The translations under genes and the position numbers were made by a program. A stretch of DNA of 64,000 bases from Roridomyces roridus (taxonomy: Eukaryota > Basidiomycota > Agaricomycetes > Agaricales > Mycenaceae), in the NCBI GenBank assembly GCA_029378245.1, contig JARKIF010000055.1:217368-281367 (forward strand), written 5' to 3'. Under the pieces are notes generated by a model. It had not been told where the DNA came from, made no database searches, and saw only the letters and a list, made by a program, of their open reading frames with translations. Positions 1 through 10,363 of the stretch are shown here, piece after piece (positions within the stretch are counted from its first letter, which is position 1; every line of letters begins with the position of its first letter).

Positions 1-1443
1 GAAATAAACCATTTTTTGGCTTGTGCAGCTCGTTGGACAACTCGGTGGTTCGATAAACCGAAATTTCACATCCTCCTCCACTTACCCGACCACATTCGTC
101 GCTTTGGACCTGCTAGCCTCTTTGCCACAGAAGCCTTCGAATCCTTTAATGCCATTATTCGAGCCGAAAGTGTTCATTCAAATCGCCACGCACCTTCTCG
201 AGATATTGCGCGTGCATTCGCCCAGGGTAACCGAATCCGTCATCTCCTCAGTGGTGGCCACTTCATGCGCCCATCCTTGATATTGGCAAACCCTCCTTCC
301 ACTCCAGCTGCCCCTGGAAATCCGGCAGCATCCGCTGATCCCGCAGCTGCAGCTGCATCAGCCTCTGGTGCTCGCGCTCCACCGCTCGTTGCGAAGTCTC
401 CGAGGCTGCGACTCACCGCCAACCGAGTTCTTTCAAAGAACCAAAACGACTGGGTCCAGGCGGGAGTTGGACCCATGAGCCTCGTTTCCTCCCCTAACAC
501 CGTTACTCAGTATCTTGGTTTGGGGGAGAAAAAGAAGGCATCTCACGGAATCTGCATCTCCGACCACCAACCTGCCCGTCCGTTTACCTCGACCCTGACG
601 GGTGTCAAGCTACCGCAATCGCTCCCCAGCCACACAACCCGCCCCACTCTTCTCAAGACGAACTCCGAAATGTATCTGGACAACGGGGACCACTGTCCCC
701 TCGACACTTTTGTCATTGCCAAGCAAACTAATTCGTCCACATTTGTTGGCCGTGTCAAGGAGATCCTTCAAATCAAAGGCAGCCCAGAAGACCTGAGTCG
801 TCGAGCATCAGCCGTGCTTGTCCAATTTGCCAATGTCGGTGATGACGGAGATGCGTTGTATGGGATGCCGCCGCTTGATTTACAGGACCGTTGGGTGCTG
901 CTCTCGATGAAGGTATGTCCAGTCCCATCTATATGGCACTATGCTGAGTTAGATGCCAGGATGTCTTGTGCACAGTTAATGCGCAACATAATTGTGCTGC
1001 CCACAATTGCACAGACACGGGGACTCGCCTAGTGTACCAGGAGCGGGTGAAGACGACACACACGCAGCCCTGGATTGCTCATAGTGGGCTTCCGACCGAT
1101 CTCCTTCTCAATACTGGCCAAATGCGGGATGCTGTCCATTTGCAGCAGTACCGAATCGACTCCCCTGTGCTGGATGAAGAAACCATGGACGGCATCATCG
1201 ACTTGAGCCTCGTGAACGAAAGGGAGCAGAACAAAACAGGGAAGACGACGAGAGGCACCAGTCTACCACGTGCCCGAGGACGAGGAAGAGGGACACGGCC
1301 GGGGAGAGGAGGTAGAGGACGTGGCCGTGGTGAGGGCGCCAGTCCAGACCCGGTGGGAGAGGGCCAAGGACTGCTAGGGGCAGCAGAAGGCCAAGGACGT
1401 GGAGAGGGTGGAGTTGTCAATGGAATGATGTTGCCTGCCACGC
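1..1443 (+). CDS. C-terminal part of a large transposase-like protein, 5' partial, split by a retrotransposon
   Basis: The reading frame enters from outside the window; an acceptor (TTGTGCAG) at 28 opens the first visible exon. An intron at 913-959 (GTATGT...CCAG) joins it to a second exon from 960. The protein has the motif KPKFHILLHLPDHIRRFGPA followed by ATEAFESFNAIIRAES and SNRHAPSRDIA, then a segment around CTVNAQHNC and TGQMRDAVHLQQYR, and an RG-rich basic tail. I know these motifs from the C-terminal half of a very large, high-copy basidiomycete family that sits among transposons. I cannot name its superfamily with certainty, and the catalytic half lies upstream of the window. The LTR element at 1444 interrupts the last exon; the displaced end is at 8909-8949. 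With the insertion, translation would run about 9 codons into the LTR before a stop. Confidence 0.6.
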
Positions 1444-2543
1444 TGAAACGGTGCACTAGGGTGCGGCCGTGAAATAGAAACTCTGAGTAGTATCGAATGT
1501 AGTGAGATAACTCAACCACAAACTCAACCACTAATCAATCTAAATCTCAACCAATCCAATGCTCGTGTGTGTGTGTTCGGGGTAGTAGGACAGGCGTCTC
1601 GTCCGTCAAAACCTCGGTACAACGTCAAAGGTAACTCTCGGGGGTTCAAGCTCGTCGTGTCCGAACGCGCAGTCTCAAGCTAACTAGCCGGGGCTCAGTC
1701 AAACTCTGGTCTCTAGGTTGTGTTCTGAGCAATTTATTGTCCGCACTGGTCTCACAGATTGGAGGGGTAAAATCTACTACTGTACATGCTGTTTTGCTAT
1801 GGCTTTTATACATTTTGCGGACTGAAGAATATATATGGTATCTGTGATGCCAAGGCCTCTTCTGGCCAATGGCATAGCTCTCATTCCTCTTTCTGATCAG
1901 TTCGTCAGGATTGCGTGCTTGATGCCTCAGTCAGCCGTCGATCCTCACGTGCTGCCGGGAGTTCCAGAACGCTCCATCGGTTTATCTCTTTCCCTCTCAG
2001 ACTGGCCGGAGGTTCCCTTCTGCCATAGATGCCTCAACCAGTCTGCCGGGGGCTTGCTAGGCAGGTAATCAACCCGCCCGAGCCTCATCATCAATAATTG
2101 TGTCTCGGTTGGCTTTGGAGCCAGTGATGCCGGAAGTCGGCACTCGCGGCTTGTCAAACTTCTCTTTCTCAGTATCTCTGATATGTCTCCGGCAGACGTT
2201 TCCTGACGTCCGGCCCCTACGTGCGTGCCTGAATGGTTGGGTAATGCAACATTCGTAATAGTCTGGTCTGATCTCCCCGGGTTCAACTCCCGGTGAGTAC
2301 GGTTCGAGTATTGTCTCTGTTGGTAGGTGGGACGGGCAGTCCCTTCTGATCCTCTTGGTTACTCTCGGGCAGTAGTACACAGTCGTCAACTAATTCCCAA
2401 AGCCCTTGAGTTTAATACACTGCCCCGAGGCGGACATGTACCCTCAACATTGATGTTATGCCTCACTGTTCCCGGGACTTGCTTGTAAGCTGGAAACACA
2501 ATATTTCGTAAATTCCCGGCGTGTAAAAGTACACTGCTTATCA
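1444..2543 (-). repeat. 3' LTR
   Basis: An 1100-bp copy beginning TGAAACGG and ending CTTATCA on the plus strand, next to the purine tract that precedes a 3' LTR on the minus strand. Short open frames inside it recur identically in the other LTR and are not treated as genes. Confidence 0.92.
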
Positions 2544-3981
2544 TCTCCCCCTTTCTGAAATTCTGACTGTCCTCAGTCAGCGGTCCCACCGGTTTACCCA
2601 GTAGACCATCAAGGTGAAGTGTCCGTCCATCGTGTCGAAACACGTCTCTTGTCTTGCTAGTGAGGCCCAGCCCAGACAGATTGCCCAATGTTATTTTTAC
2701 TCGTATCCACAGACCATGAGTCATGTACCAACTCAACGGATCCACAGCAGATCCTGAGACTCGCACTGGCCGTCCTTCTGGTCCGCACAACATCTACACA
2801 TCTCTCGTGGTACGCCGACACATGGCTTGGATGTTCTCGCATAGTCAAATAGTCTGCGCCCAGGTAGCAGCTCCCGGAAGAGCTGGAAATGCTAGTTTCC
2901 TGGCTTGACCAACGGTTGTGGAACGAAGTGGTGAACCGAGTCCGGGTGGCTTCCAAGTCGTTCGAGGAAGGGTATGTTTGTATCTCCCCCTTTCTGAGCT
3001 TCTTAGCGCCGCTGGAAGTTTTTCAATTCAGCTCCAAGCTTCGGATTCGGTGCTTCATTCAAAAGACCTTGGTCTCGAGGCTGTCAACTTCATTTTTGTA
3101 CGCTGGTCTAGTCAGGTGTGACTTTTCTGCTACCCGTCTCATTTCTCGGTGTTATAGCTGGAAATCCTTTGCTGCATTGAGTGCCAGACCCAGGTCACCC
3201 ACTAGCTATGGAGTCCATCGTTGTAGAACTCAGGTGTAGCCGTGCCATCCTGTCTAGAGCTCCTTTATCTAGGCTCGGTGACGACTTCTCAGTCTCAACT
3301 TGCGGCTGTTACCATCCTCAAGTCAGAAGTTGTCAAGTCCCGGGCGGGTCTTGTCCCTTCTGGCTTGCATTTGTTCCGGTTAGTTCTTACGAGATTTTCA
3401 ACTCGTTGGTATCTCCAGTTGTGGACCCGTTGGCTGAGCATTCTCCCTTGCTAGTGAGCGCTTTGTTAGCCATAGAGTCCCTCCTTCTCTAGACTTGTGA
3501 TCGTCCATATGTCAAGGGTGGAATTTCGAAATTCTGGCTCTCCGCTTGTTCTGGGATCAGGTCACTTCTCTCCCCCTTCCTGAAATTCCAACTGTCCCCA
3601 GTTGAGACTTCCGGTGGGTTAGACAAGTGGTACATTGACTTGCGGCTCTTGTTTTATTCCAATTTACATCGCCTATGTTTCATGACGGCCACAGAGCCTA
3701 CTTCCTGGTACTTTTCCAACCTGGTCCAGTTTCCTGGCCTGATCCCTTTCTTCAGTTCGAAAGTCTCTTTTTGGCATCCTTTTCTGCGACGGACCTTCTG
3801 TACTTGTTGTACAGTTGGACAGCCGGTGCGTCATTCCTGACTTCCGGCCTTGCCGCCCTCAAGTACTCCAATCTCAAATTCTCTGGTGTGAAACACTCCT
3901 CGTATCTATATGGTATAGCAACCGGTCTCGCCACGCCATCTATTATTTCCATTTGAATAGAGACCTCTCCTTGACTTTGGA
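2544..3981 (-). other. Non-coding 3' interior of the retrotransposon, with polypurine tract
   Basis: About 1.4 kb between the gag-protease stop and the 3' LTR, in the place where pol would normally lie. No frame longer than about 100 codons exists on the coding strand and no polymerase or integrase motif is visible. The tract read on the minus strand as AGAAAGGGGGAGA abuts the LTR start at 2543 and is the polypurine tract. Related tracts recur near 2982 and 3570, and the sequence around 3570 also resembles the 2546-2610 stretch in the bases that follow. This part may therefore be built from diverged duplicates of the 3' end. Confidence 0.7.
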
Positions 3982-6780
3982 TCAATTCATCGAGTTGTGA
4001 AAATTCCCTCCTGCCGCCGGAGCATCGGTTGCAGCCGGAAGTCTAGTCTCAGTCCCGCAAACCCTTTTAAGTTGCTTCGCAGTGCCTCGTGGGTACGAGG
4101 GCACTTGAAACTTTTGTTTGGTATTCGGATCCGTCAAGGTAATCAACTGAGAACCATCGGCGGCATTTTCAATGCTGCTTCTGGCAAGAACTTCGAAGGG
4201 TCTCCCAAGGAGTACCGTGTACGCCGGGTCCTTGATAACATGGACCTGTAGATACAAGACAACTTCTCCAAATCTGAAGGGCACATTTTTCGATAGACCG
4301 ACTGATTTCTCGAGTTGCCCATTTGCACCCTGCATATAAATACAGATACTAGGGTCCCATCCAAGACCAAGTTCGACCGCAGTTGCCTGTGCCATAGAGA
4401 CTATCTGAGAGCCTCCATCACATATTGCTTCCTGCTCGCCCGTTCCATTGATCAAAGGATAAAGTACCCTCAGCGCTTCGGACTCTCCGGCCACTCTAGG
4501 AATGGATACTTTGTTCAGCAAAATAGCCTTTTTAGCCTGGCCTTTGGGCACCGCTGCAAGATATTGCAAAACCGGGTCTCCCACGACAAGAGTTCCCTTT
4601 GGTACCAAGCCATCGGCTACGTGGGCCACCATAAATTGCTGATTGAAGGGTAACTCCCCGGAAATAATCTCAGGGCCATTCGTCGGCTTCGGTGAGTCAG
4701 GCTCCTCTTCGTCTTCCGATCCTTCGTCCGGCGAGAGTAACTGTTCAAAGCTATCTTCAACCGGGACCCTCGTCTTTGAAAGCGTGCCTTCCACTTTCTC
4801 TCTAAGGAGCCGGCTGAGTGCTATGAGGGATTTCCGGGTGAGGCCGACTTCAATGGCCTTCAATAATTCAGCCACCTTTTCGAACTCCTCATCAACTTCC
4901 TCTTGTATAGGCGCTTTCAGCCTCCACCCCCTCTCTATCTCTTGGGTATCTTCCGGGAGGTCTACTATCTTCGACCTTGCCGGCTCTTGAAGAGGAGACC
5001 TGGGCTCAACTGTCCCGGGGGGAAAATCTCGCTGCCAAAGTTCATCATCCGCAGACTGCCCCGAGTCAGACTGCTCATCCTCCTCTCTCAGCTTTCTCAA
5101 AGATCGCGGCCTAAAGGCTCGCGGGGCTCTCTTATTCTGGGCTCCTCGGTCTCTCTTGCTTGGAACATTTAACCGGTCCCTACTGTCCTCCTGGAGCTCG
5201 TTGGTACTTGAGCCGGCTTCCCTCCTCAGCCCTGTCAAAGAATCCAGCTGAACTGTCCCCGTTCGGAAGGGATTAGCTCCGGTGCCTACTGCTAGCTGCT
5301 TCTCAACTGGTAGACTGTCACATCCGCCACTAATGTGGTTCTGCAAGGTGGCCATTAAGTTTGCAACCACTTTTGCATCTGCCGGGATGACTGCAGGAGG
5401 AGCAGCCGGAGCTAGCCGCATCGGTAGCGCTGGCGGTGGCAGTCCCCTCTGCAACATCTGACGGTGTTGTACCAGCTGTTGCGCAACCTCGCGGCTGGCA
5501 ACTGGATACCCTCGGCTTGTAGCTGGCAAGGAGCGTATGTCATTGTCTCGAGGATTGTAGGTTGTATAGCTTTCGCATTCAGCCTCCATAGCCGCCCATT
5601 CTTCTGGGGTTGGCTCTCTGTATTTGGTCTGATCAAAAGTGCTCAAGTAGTTGACTTTGGACGCCGCTGCCCTTTCTTCAACTAGTTGGCTCCTGGACTT
5701 CAAGCCTCCTACCGGAATCACAGAATCATCCGGGAAGTAGTCTCGTTGCCCTATGATTTTCATCTTGTTCTCATGAATGTGATTCTGTCTAGCCGGACAT
5801 TCACCAATGGAATGGCCTGCCGAGCGACAATAATGACACAAGCCATTACCAGGCATCCCAAACCTAACCTCCTGACGAGGGGGAGGCATCAAACTCTGGT
5901 TCTGAGCCCCCGCCGGTCCTTTGGGTAGTGATTTATATAGCTGCATCAACTGGTTCAAGTCTTCCTTGTGGGTCCTTTCACTGGCGTCCATTCTATTTCT
6001 CATATTCACCAGAGAAAGTTTGATTTCCTCAAACATTCTGGTGGTCTCTCGGGTTTCTGACTTGACAGCTCTCTCGGGAGTTATAGAACACTTGTCTTTC
6101 ATGGACAAGCATCTCTCCGAGGGTATCAAGAAGGTCTGGCGGCGCCGATGCTTCTCAGCAGTGTTCTCAGCCTCCTTGACCACTTCTTCGTACTTGTATC
6201 CCTCATCCTCTTGAGCTGTCTCATCCTCACCCACCTCATTGTCTCTGATATTGTCGATTTTTAACAATATGTGGTCCCTGAAGGTCCGGGAGAAGATCTC
6301 CAGGATCATGGGCACCACCTCTCGGTCAGTAATTAACCCGTGTGCCTTGAGTTTCGGCACCTCCACATTCAATTCTCTAATGAGGCCCATCACATCCTCA
6401 TAGTCTTTGAAGTGGATTTCTTCCAGCTCGTACTCCTTCAAGATTTCCTCCAGCCGGCGGACAGACCCTAAGTCGTCCTCCTGCGCTGACGGGTAATTCT
6501 TTATGATCTCTTTTTTGAACACTTCGTACCCTTCGTTATATGAGTGAAGGGACTTCCATTGTGCTGACACCCTTCTAGTAGTGTATCGGACTATAAACAC
6601 GTTCTTTTGGTCATCCGGTGTCCCCGCAAGTTCCATCATACGATCCATATGTTCTAGGAACTGCAGCAAATCCGAACTCTTAGCGCCGTCAAATGAAGGA
6701 GCGTTCCTATCATAAGCCTCGGGCACTCTCTCTACATCGCTAGCTTCCTCAGCCATTGTTGCAGTCTCGGGGGTTCTCAA
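3982..6780 (-). CDS. Gag polyprotein with zinc knuckle and C-terminal retropepsin-like domain
   Basis: A single frame of 932 codons (the second ATG, nine codons in, is an equally good start). Residues about 20-220 look like a Gag capsid region, helical and charged. A CCHC zinc knuckle is complete at residues 315-328 (C315, C318, H323, C328, from CHYCRSAGHSIGEC), the usual nucleic-acid binding site of Gag. Residues about 540-700 are acidic and low in complexity. From about 770 there is a retropepsin-like domain with the active-site segment ICDGGSQIVSM around D788 and a later VLLGRPF segment. Here DGG stands where many relatives have DxG with S, T or E. The frame ends before any reverse transcriptase, so this is a gag-pro protein and not a truncated gag-pol. 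Confidence 0.9.
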   Translation of the reverse strand: MRTPETATMAEEASDVERVPEAYDRNAPSFDGAKSSDLLQFLEHMDRMMELAGTPDDQKNVFIVRYTTRRVSAQWKSLHSYNEGYEVFKKEIIKNYPSAQEDDLGSVRRLEEILKEYELEEIHFKDYEDVMGLIRELNVEVPKLKAHGLITDREVVPMILEIFSRTFRDHILLKIDNIRDNEVGEDETAQEDEGYKYEEVVKEAENTAEKHRRRQTFLIPSERCLSMKDKCSITPERAVKSETRETTRMFEEIKLSLVNMRNRMDASERTHKEDLNQLMQLYKSLPKGPAGAQNQSLMPPPRQEVRFGMPGNGLCHYCRSAGHSIGECPARQNHIHENKMKIIGQRDYFPDDSVIPVGGLKSRSQLVEERAAASKVNYLSTFDQTKYREPTPEEWAAMEAECESYTTYNPRDNDIRSLPATSRGYPVASREVAQQLVQHRQMLQRGLPPPALPMRLAPAAPPAVIPADAKVVANLMATLQNHISGGCDSLPVEKQLAVGTGANPFRTGTVQLDSLTGLRREAGSSTNELQEDSRDRLNVPSKRDRGAQNKRAPRAFRPRSLRKLREEDEQSDSGQSADDELWQRDFPPGTVEPRSPLQEPARSKIVDLPEDTQEIERGWRLKAPIQEEVDEEFEKVAELLKAIEVGLTRKSLIALSRLLREKVEGTLSKTRVPVEDSFEQLLSPDEGSEDEEEPDSPKPTNGPEIISGELPFNQQFMVAHVADGLVPKGTLVVGDPVLQYLAAVPKGQAKKAILLNKVSIPRVAGESEALRVLYPLINGTGEQEAICDGGSQIVSMAQATAVELGLGWDPSICIYMQGANGQLEKSVGLSKNVPFRFGEVVLYLQVHVIKDPAYTVLLGRPFEVLARSSIENAADGSQLITLTDPNTKQKFQVPSYPRGTAKQLKRVCGTETRLPAATDAPAAGGNFHNSMN

Positions 6781-7013
6781 AAAGGTTTGTATAAGATTTT
6801 TTGGTTCGAAAGGTCTGGTACGTCCGGGGACTCTGAATCTGAGTTGGAGGTAAAGGAACTTTGTGCGGAGCGGGTGGGCTCAACGCGATATTGGCTGCTA
6901 TTGCTGCCTTTTTAGTGGTTCGTTGACGCCTTCTCTTGGTAGATTGAGCAGTCAAGGAAGTGGGGTAATATCTCGGGGGGTTTTACTTCCGGAGGTTAAC
7001 TCTAGAAGGCTCC

Positions 7014-7345
7014 TGGGGCTGAGCCGCACAGAAAAGGTAGGGCTTCGGGGCTGAGCCGCACGGATATGGGACGTTTGTACAAGGTTTCTGGGGCTGAGCC
7101 GCACAGATAGGATAGGCCGCTAGGTGTTTCGGGGCTGAGCCGCACGAAAGGTGTCTGGTTTTACTTCCGGCTGGAAGGATTCTGGGGCTGCGCCGCACAG
7201 AAAAGGGTGTTCGGGGCTGTGCCGCACGAATGAATAGGCCGTTGGAGTTGAACTGGGGCTGAGCCGCACAGAACAAGACTTTCTGGATTTCCGGGGCTTA
7301 GCCGCACGGAATATGGGACGTACAGGACTGGGGCTGAGCCGCACA
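7014..7345. repeat. Nine-copy array of a palindromic GGGGCTGAGCCGCAC motif
   Basis: Copies begin near 7014, 7047, 7089, 7130, 7183, 7213, 7254, 7292 and 7329, at irregular spacings of 30-53 bp. The core GGCTGAGCC is a perfect short hairpin. Two copies carry single changes (CTGCGCC and CTGTGCC) and one reads CTTAGCC. The array lies in the transcribed leader of the retrotransposon. Confidence 0.85.
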
Positions 7346-7375
7346 GTAACTCCTGTCTCGATCTAGTTTGAATTC

Positions 7376-7690
7376 CGGAGCTTAGAGCGTCTACAGAATG
7401 GGGCGGGATCGGAGCTTAGAGCGTCGACGAAACCGAAGGGGGTGAGTTGGAGACCGGAGCTTAGAGCGTCGACAGTAACCGTCTCGAGGTAGTGTGAATT
7501 CCGGAGCTTAGAGCGTCTACAGAATGGGGCGGGATCGGAGCTTAGAGCGTCGACGAAACCGAAGGGGGTGAGTTGGAGACCGGAGCTTAGAGCGTCGACA
7601 GTAACCGTCTCGATGTAGTTTTAATTCCGGAGCTTAGAGCGTCTACAGAATGGTATCTCTCCTTCGAGTAACCGGAGCTTAGAGCGTCAA
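7376..7690. repeat. Eight-copy array of a CGGAGCTTAGAGCGTCGACAG motif in about 125-bp higher-order units
   Basis: Copies start near 7376, 7410, 7454, 7501, 7535, 7580, 7627 and 7672. Three copies plus spacers form a unit of about 125 bp that is repeated almost exactly at 7376-7500 and 7501-7626. Each copy contains the small palindrome GCTTAGAGC. The array sits between the primer binding site and the first array. Confidence 0.85.
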
Positions 7691-7804
7691 CAGTTCTCTC
7701 TCGTGGCGTAGCTTTTGAAAGCTAGTTCTTCGTCTCTGGCCGAAGCCGATTGTTCCTTTTGGTAGTACTCGAAGATTCTGTCACCCCTCGCGGTGGGCTC
7801 CAGA

Positions 7805-8904
7805 TGAAACGGTGCACTAGGGTGCGGCCGTGAAATAGAAACTCTGTGTAGTATCGAATGTAGTGAGATAACTCAACCACAAACTCAACCACTAATCAAT
7901 CTAAATCTCAACCAATCCAATGCTCGTGTGTGTGTGTTCGGGGTAGTAGGACAGGCGTCTCGTCCGTCAAAACCTCGGTACAACGTCAAAGGTAACTCTC
8001 GGGGGTTCAAGCTCGTCGTGTCCGAACGCGCAGTCTCAAGCTAACTAGCCGGGGCTCAGTCAAACTCTGGTCTCTAGGTTGTGTTCTGAGCAATTTATTG
8101 TCCGCACTGGTCTCACAGATTGGAGGGGTAAAATCTACTACTGTACATGCTGTTTTGCTATGGCTTTTATACATTTTGCGGACTGAAGAATATATATGGT
8201 ATCTGTGATGCCAAGGCCTCTTCTGGCCAATGGCATAGCTCTCATTCCTCTTTCTGATCAGTTCGTCAGGATTGCGTGCTTGATGCCTCAGTCAGCCGTC
8301 GATCCTCACGTGCTGCCGGGAGTTCCAGAACGCTCCATCGGTTTATCTCTTTCCCTCTCAGACTGGCCGGAGGTTCCCTTCTGCCATAGATGCCTCAACC
8401 AGTCTGCCGGGGGCTTGCTAGGCAGGTAATCAACCCGCCCGAGCCTCATCATCAATAATTGTGTCTCGGTTGGCTTTGGAGCCAGTGATGCCGGAAGTCG
8501 GCACTCGCGGCTTGTCAAACTTCTCTTTCTCAGTATCTCTGATATGTCTCCGGCAGACGTTTCCTGACGTCCGGCCCCTACGTGCGTGCCTGAATGGTTG
8601 GGTAATGCAACATTCGTAATAGTCTGGTCTGATCTCCCCGGGTTCAACTCCCGGTGAGTACGGTTCGAGTATTGTCTCTGTTGGTAGGTGGGACGGGCAG
8701 TCCCTTCTGATCCTCTTGGTTACTCTTGGGCAGTAGTACACAGTCGTCAACTAATTCCCAAAGCCCTTGAGTTTAATACACTGCCCCGAGGCGAACATGT
8801 ACCCTCAACATTGACGTTATGCCTCACTGTTCCCGGGACTTGCTTGTAAGCTGGAAACACAATATTTCGTAAATTCCCGGCGTGTAAAAGTACACTGCTT
8901 ATCA
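7805..8904 (-). repeat. 5' LTR
   Basis: The second 1100-bp copy, adjoining the primer binding site. It differs from the other LTR at about four bases. Transcription of the element would start in this copy and run toward lower coordinates. Confidence 0.92.
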
Positions 8905-8908
8905 ACGC

Positions 8909-8949
8909 CGCGGCTGGCCGAGCTGCGTGGGCAAGGGATGCCCTCGTAA
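8909..8949 (+). CDS. Displaced last 13 codons and stop of the gene at 1-1443
   Basis: Removing the retrotransposon and one copy of its 4-bp target duplication (ACGC) joins base 1443 to base 8909 in frame. The frame then continues for 13 codons to TAA at 8947-8949. This fit of frame and stop supports both the exact insertion boundaries and the reading of the gene. Confidence 0.6.
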
Positions 8950-9765
8950 CTCGGAATGTTGTGTTTGGAATCCACCCAATCTATCTCCAGCACATCTCCA
9001 TGGACATTGAGAACGACACGGACCCACAAAAGACAAACCATATCCTCCATGCGAAGCGAATTCGCATCGACGATGAACGGACATGGCTGAGTCCGTGGAA
9101 TCTGAGTTGGGCTCCGGGGATGCAGCAGGTTGATGCTGGGTGGACTCTGGTAGGAGTGGGTGGGCAGGCAGATGCACAGGAAGCTCGTGCTGAGATGGTC
9201 CGTACATGAGCTTGGATGTCGGTGTTTAAGGTCCAGGGAAGATGATAGTCCAAATAAAGGGTGCCCAGAGTTGTTCAGAGACTATTCAAAGAGAAACAGA
9301 CGCGTGGATTGCTGGCAATTGGACTGAGTGTGTGGGAGCGCGTAAGTGGTCGCAGAAAGGTGTCAATACACAGCCACGGATGACACCAGTCTGCGACCAC
9401 TTACGCGCTCCTCTGTCAATTGCGCCTCATTGAGCACCTTTCATGGCCACCGGCTGGCCTATTTCTTCTCAGACTCTTGTGGCAATCTCTCTGGCAAAAT
9501 TCCCAGTCCTTTTTTTTGCTCCTTGGACGTTGCCACTCGCGTTTTGCGCGCCTGCGCACGGACCATGTCAGCACTTGCAACGCGTCTCCATCCGCTACTC
9601 TCGAAAACCTGCCTCATCCTGCTTGGCACAGTTCCATACATACTCCCTACACACTCTGTATCATTTGCTTAGACGAATCTCAATGCAATTCTTGATTTTG
9701 TAACGACGGTCCTGGTCGACCACAAGCACAGAGCATTTCAAAAGGGAAATAGATCCATTTCAGAG
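8950..9765. other. No gene seen; holds a strong hairpin
   Basis: Short frames occur on both strands but none shows a recognisable motif or coherent exon structure. The only clear structure is the inverted repeat at 9316-9422. Confidence 0.5.
9316..9422. repeat. Near-perfect inverted repeat (hairpin)
   Basis: The 21-bp arm at 9336-9356 (GAGCGCGTAAGTGGTCGCAGA) is matched exactly in reverse complement at 9390-9410. An inner arm GGTGTCA/TGACACC and an outer CAATTG/CAATTG pair extend the fold, with a small asymmetric bulge between the outer pair and the main stem. Confidence 0.9.
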
Positions 9766-10363
9766 CTACCGAGGAGGAATAGGAAGCCGGTGGTACTCCA
9801 GAAGTGTTTCCAACGCGGCCATGTGCACTGACTGCTCGTGCAGCTCTGCACTGAAATACATCTCATCCCGCTCCCACCTTTGAGCCTCTGCATCCCTGTC
9901 AGCCCATATCACCGCAATTATTTGGGCCTCGCTCGCAGAGAGCTTGCTTCTGGGAGCTCTGAGCTCGGCATAGTGTTTCTTGAATGTGTCGTATGGAGGG
10001 CAGTCATCTGATTCCATGGGATCGTCAACTGCTGTGACAAATAATCAGCGCCGATATGCGAAAGAAAACATCGCTGAGCGCGCCTTGTGACGGTATATGT
10101 CTCTCAAAGTCGTCTCCTTGGGAGTGAGCCGATTGCCCTGGGTCGAATTGTAAGAGAGAGAGCCGGAGTCTGTAAGAGAGCAACTCACATAGACCATAAA
10201 CCTCCTCCTTGTCGTAAACAGTGTCGGACGAGTCAGAGGAATTGAAGCTTTCATCGGAGAGAGGGGCAGAGCGCTTGGTCAATTTGTCGATATATTGAGA
10301 ATCGGTGACTTGGCTGTCAAGAGCACCTCCATTGTATAGCCTGAAAAAGATGTGAGCACACAA
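9766..10363 (-). CDS. Hypothetical protein, at least two exons
   Basis: The last exon runs from an acceptor (TTTGTCACAG on the minus strand, about 10034) to the stop at 9766. It encodes a charged, helical stretch (SEAQIIAVIWADRDAEAQRW). The exon before it, about 10190-10340, has an acidic Ser/Asp-rich run and is preceded by a good acceptor (CATCTTTTTCAG), so a further 5' exon must exist but could not be fixed. It is divergent from the gene at 10668. I do not recognise the family. Confidence 0.45.

Larger units (their letters stand above)
6781..7804 (-). other. Leader of the retrotransposon, with primer binding site
   Basis: About 1 kb separates the 5' LTR from the gag start. Directly after the LTR, the minus strand reads TGGAGCCCACCGCGAGGG (7785-7802). 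It begins with TGG, as expected for a primer binding site complementary to a CCA-ending tRNA; I cannot say which tRNA. The leader is otherwise dominated by two repeat arrays (7014-7345 and 7376-7690). A frame across the first array encodes repeated CAAQPQ-like peptides but has no sign of being translated. Confidence 0.6.
1444..8904 (-). mobile_element. LTR retrotransposon with gag-protease only (non-autonomous, Ty3/gypsy-like)
   Basis: Two 1100-bp direct repeats, 1444-2543 and 7805-8904, start TG and end CA when read on the plus strand and flank a 5.26-kb interior. The 4-bp direct repeat ACGC (1440-1443 and 8905-8908) is a target-site duplication. The coding strand is minus, so the 5' LTR is the right copy. 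I counted only four differences between the LTRs (around 1486, 2367, 2433 and 2453 and their partners), about 99.6% identity, so the insertion is young. The interior has one long frame (gag plus retropepsin) and no reverse transcriptase, RNase H or integrase. This matches the class of gag-only elements mobilised by a relative that supplies pol; that dependence is inferred. Confidence 0.92.

Noticed and set aside
2279..2293. tRNA-like B-box (GGGTTCAACTCCC) in the LTR
   Set aside because: No A-box or cloverleaf around it and no T-run terminator; likely chance.
1835..2389. Repeated frames of 77-113 codons in both LTRs
   Set aside because: They recur because the LTRs are identical; no motif and short length. 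Treated as LTR sequence.
7014..7690. CRISPR-like array
   Set aside because: Spacings are irregular, the spacers of the second array are themselves repeated, and the arrays lie in the leader of a eukaryotic retrotransposon.
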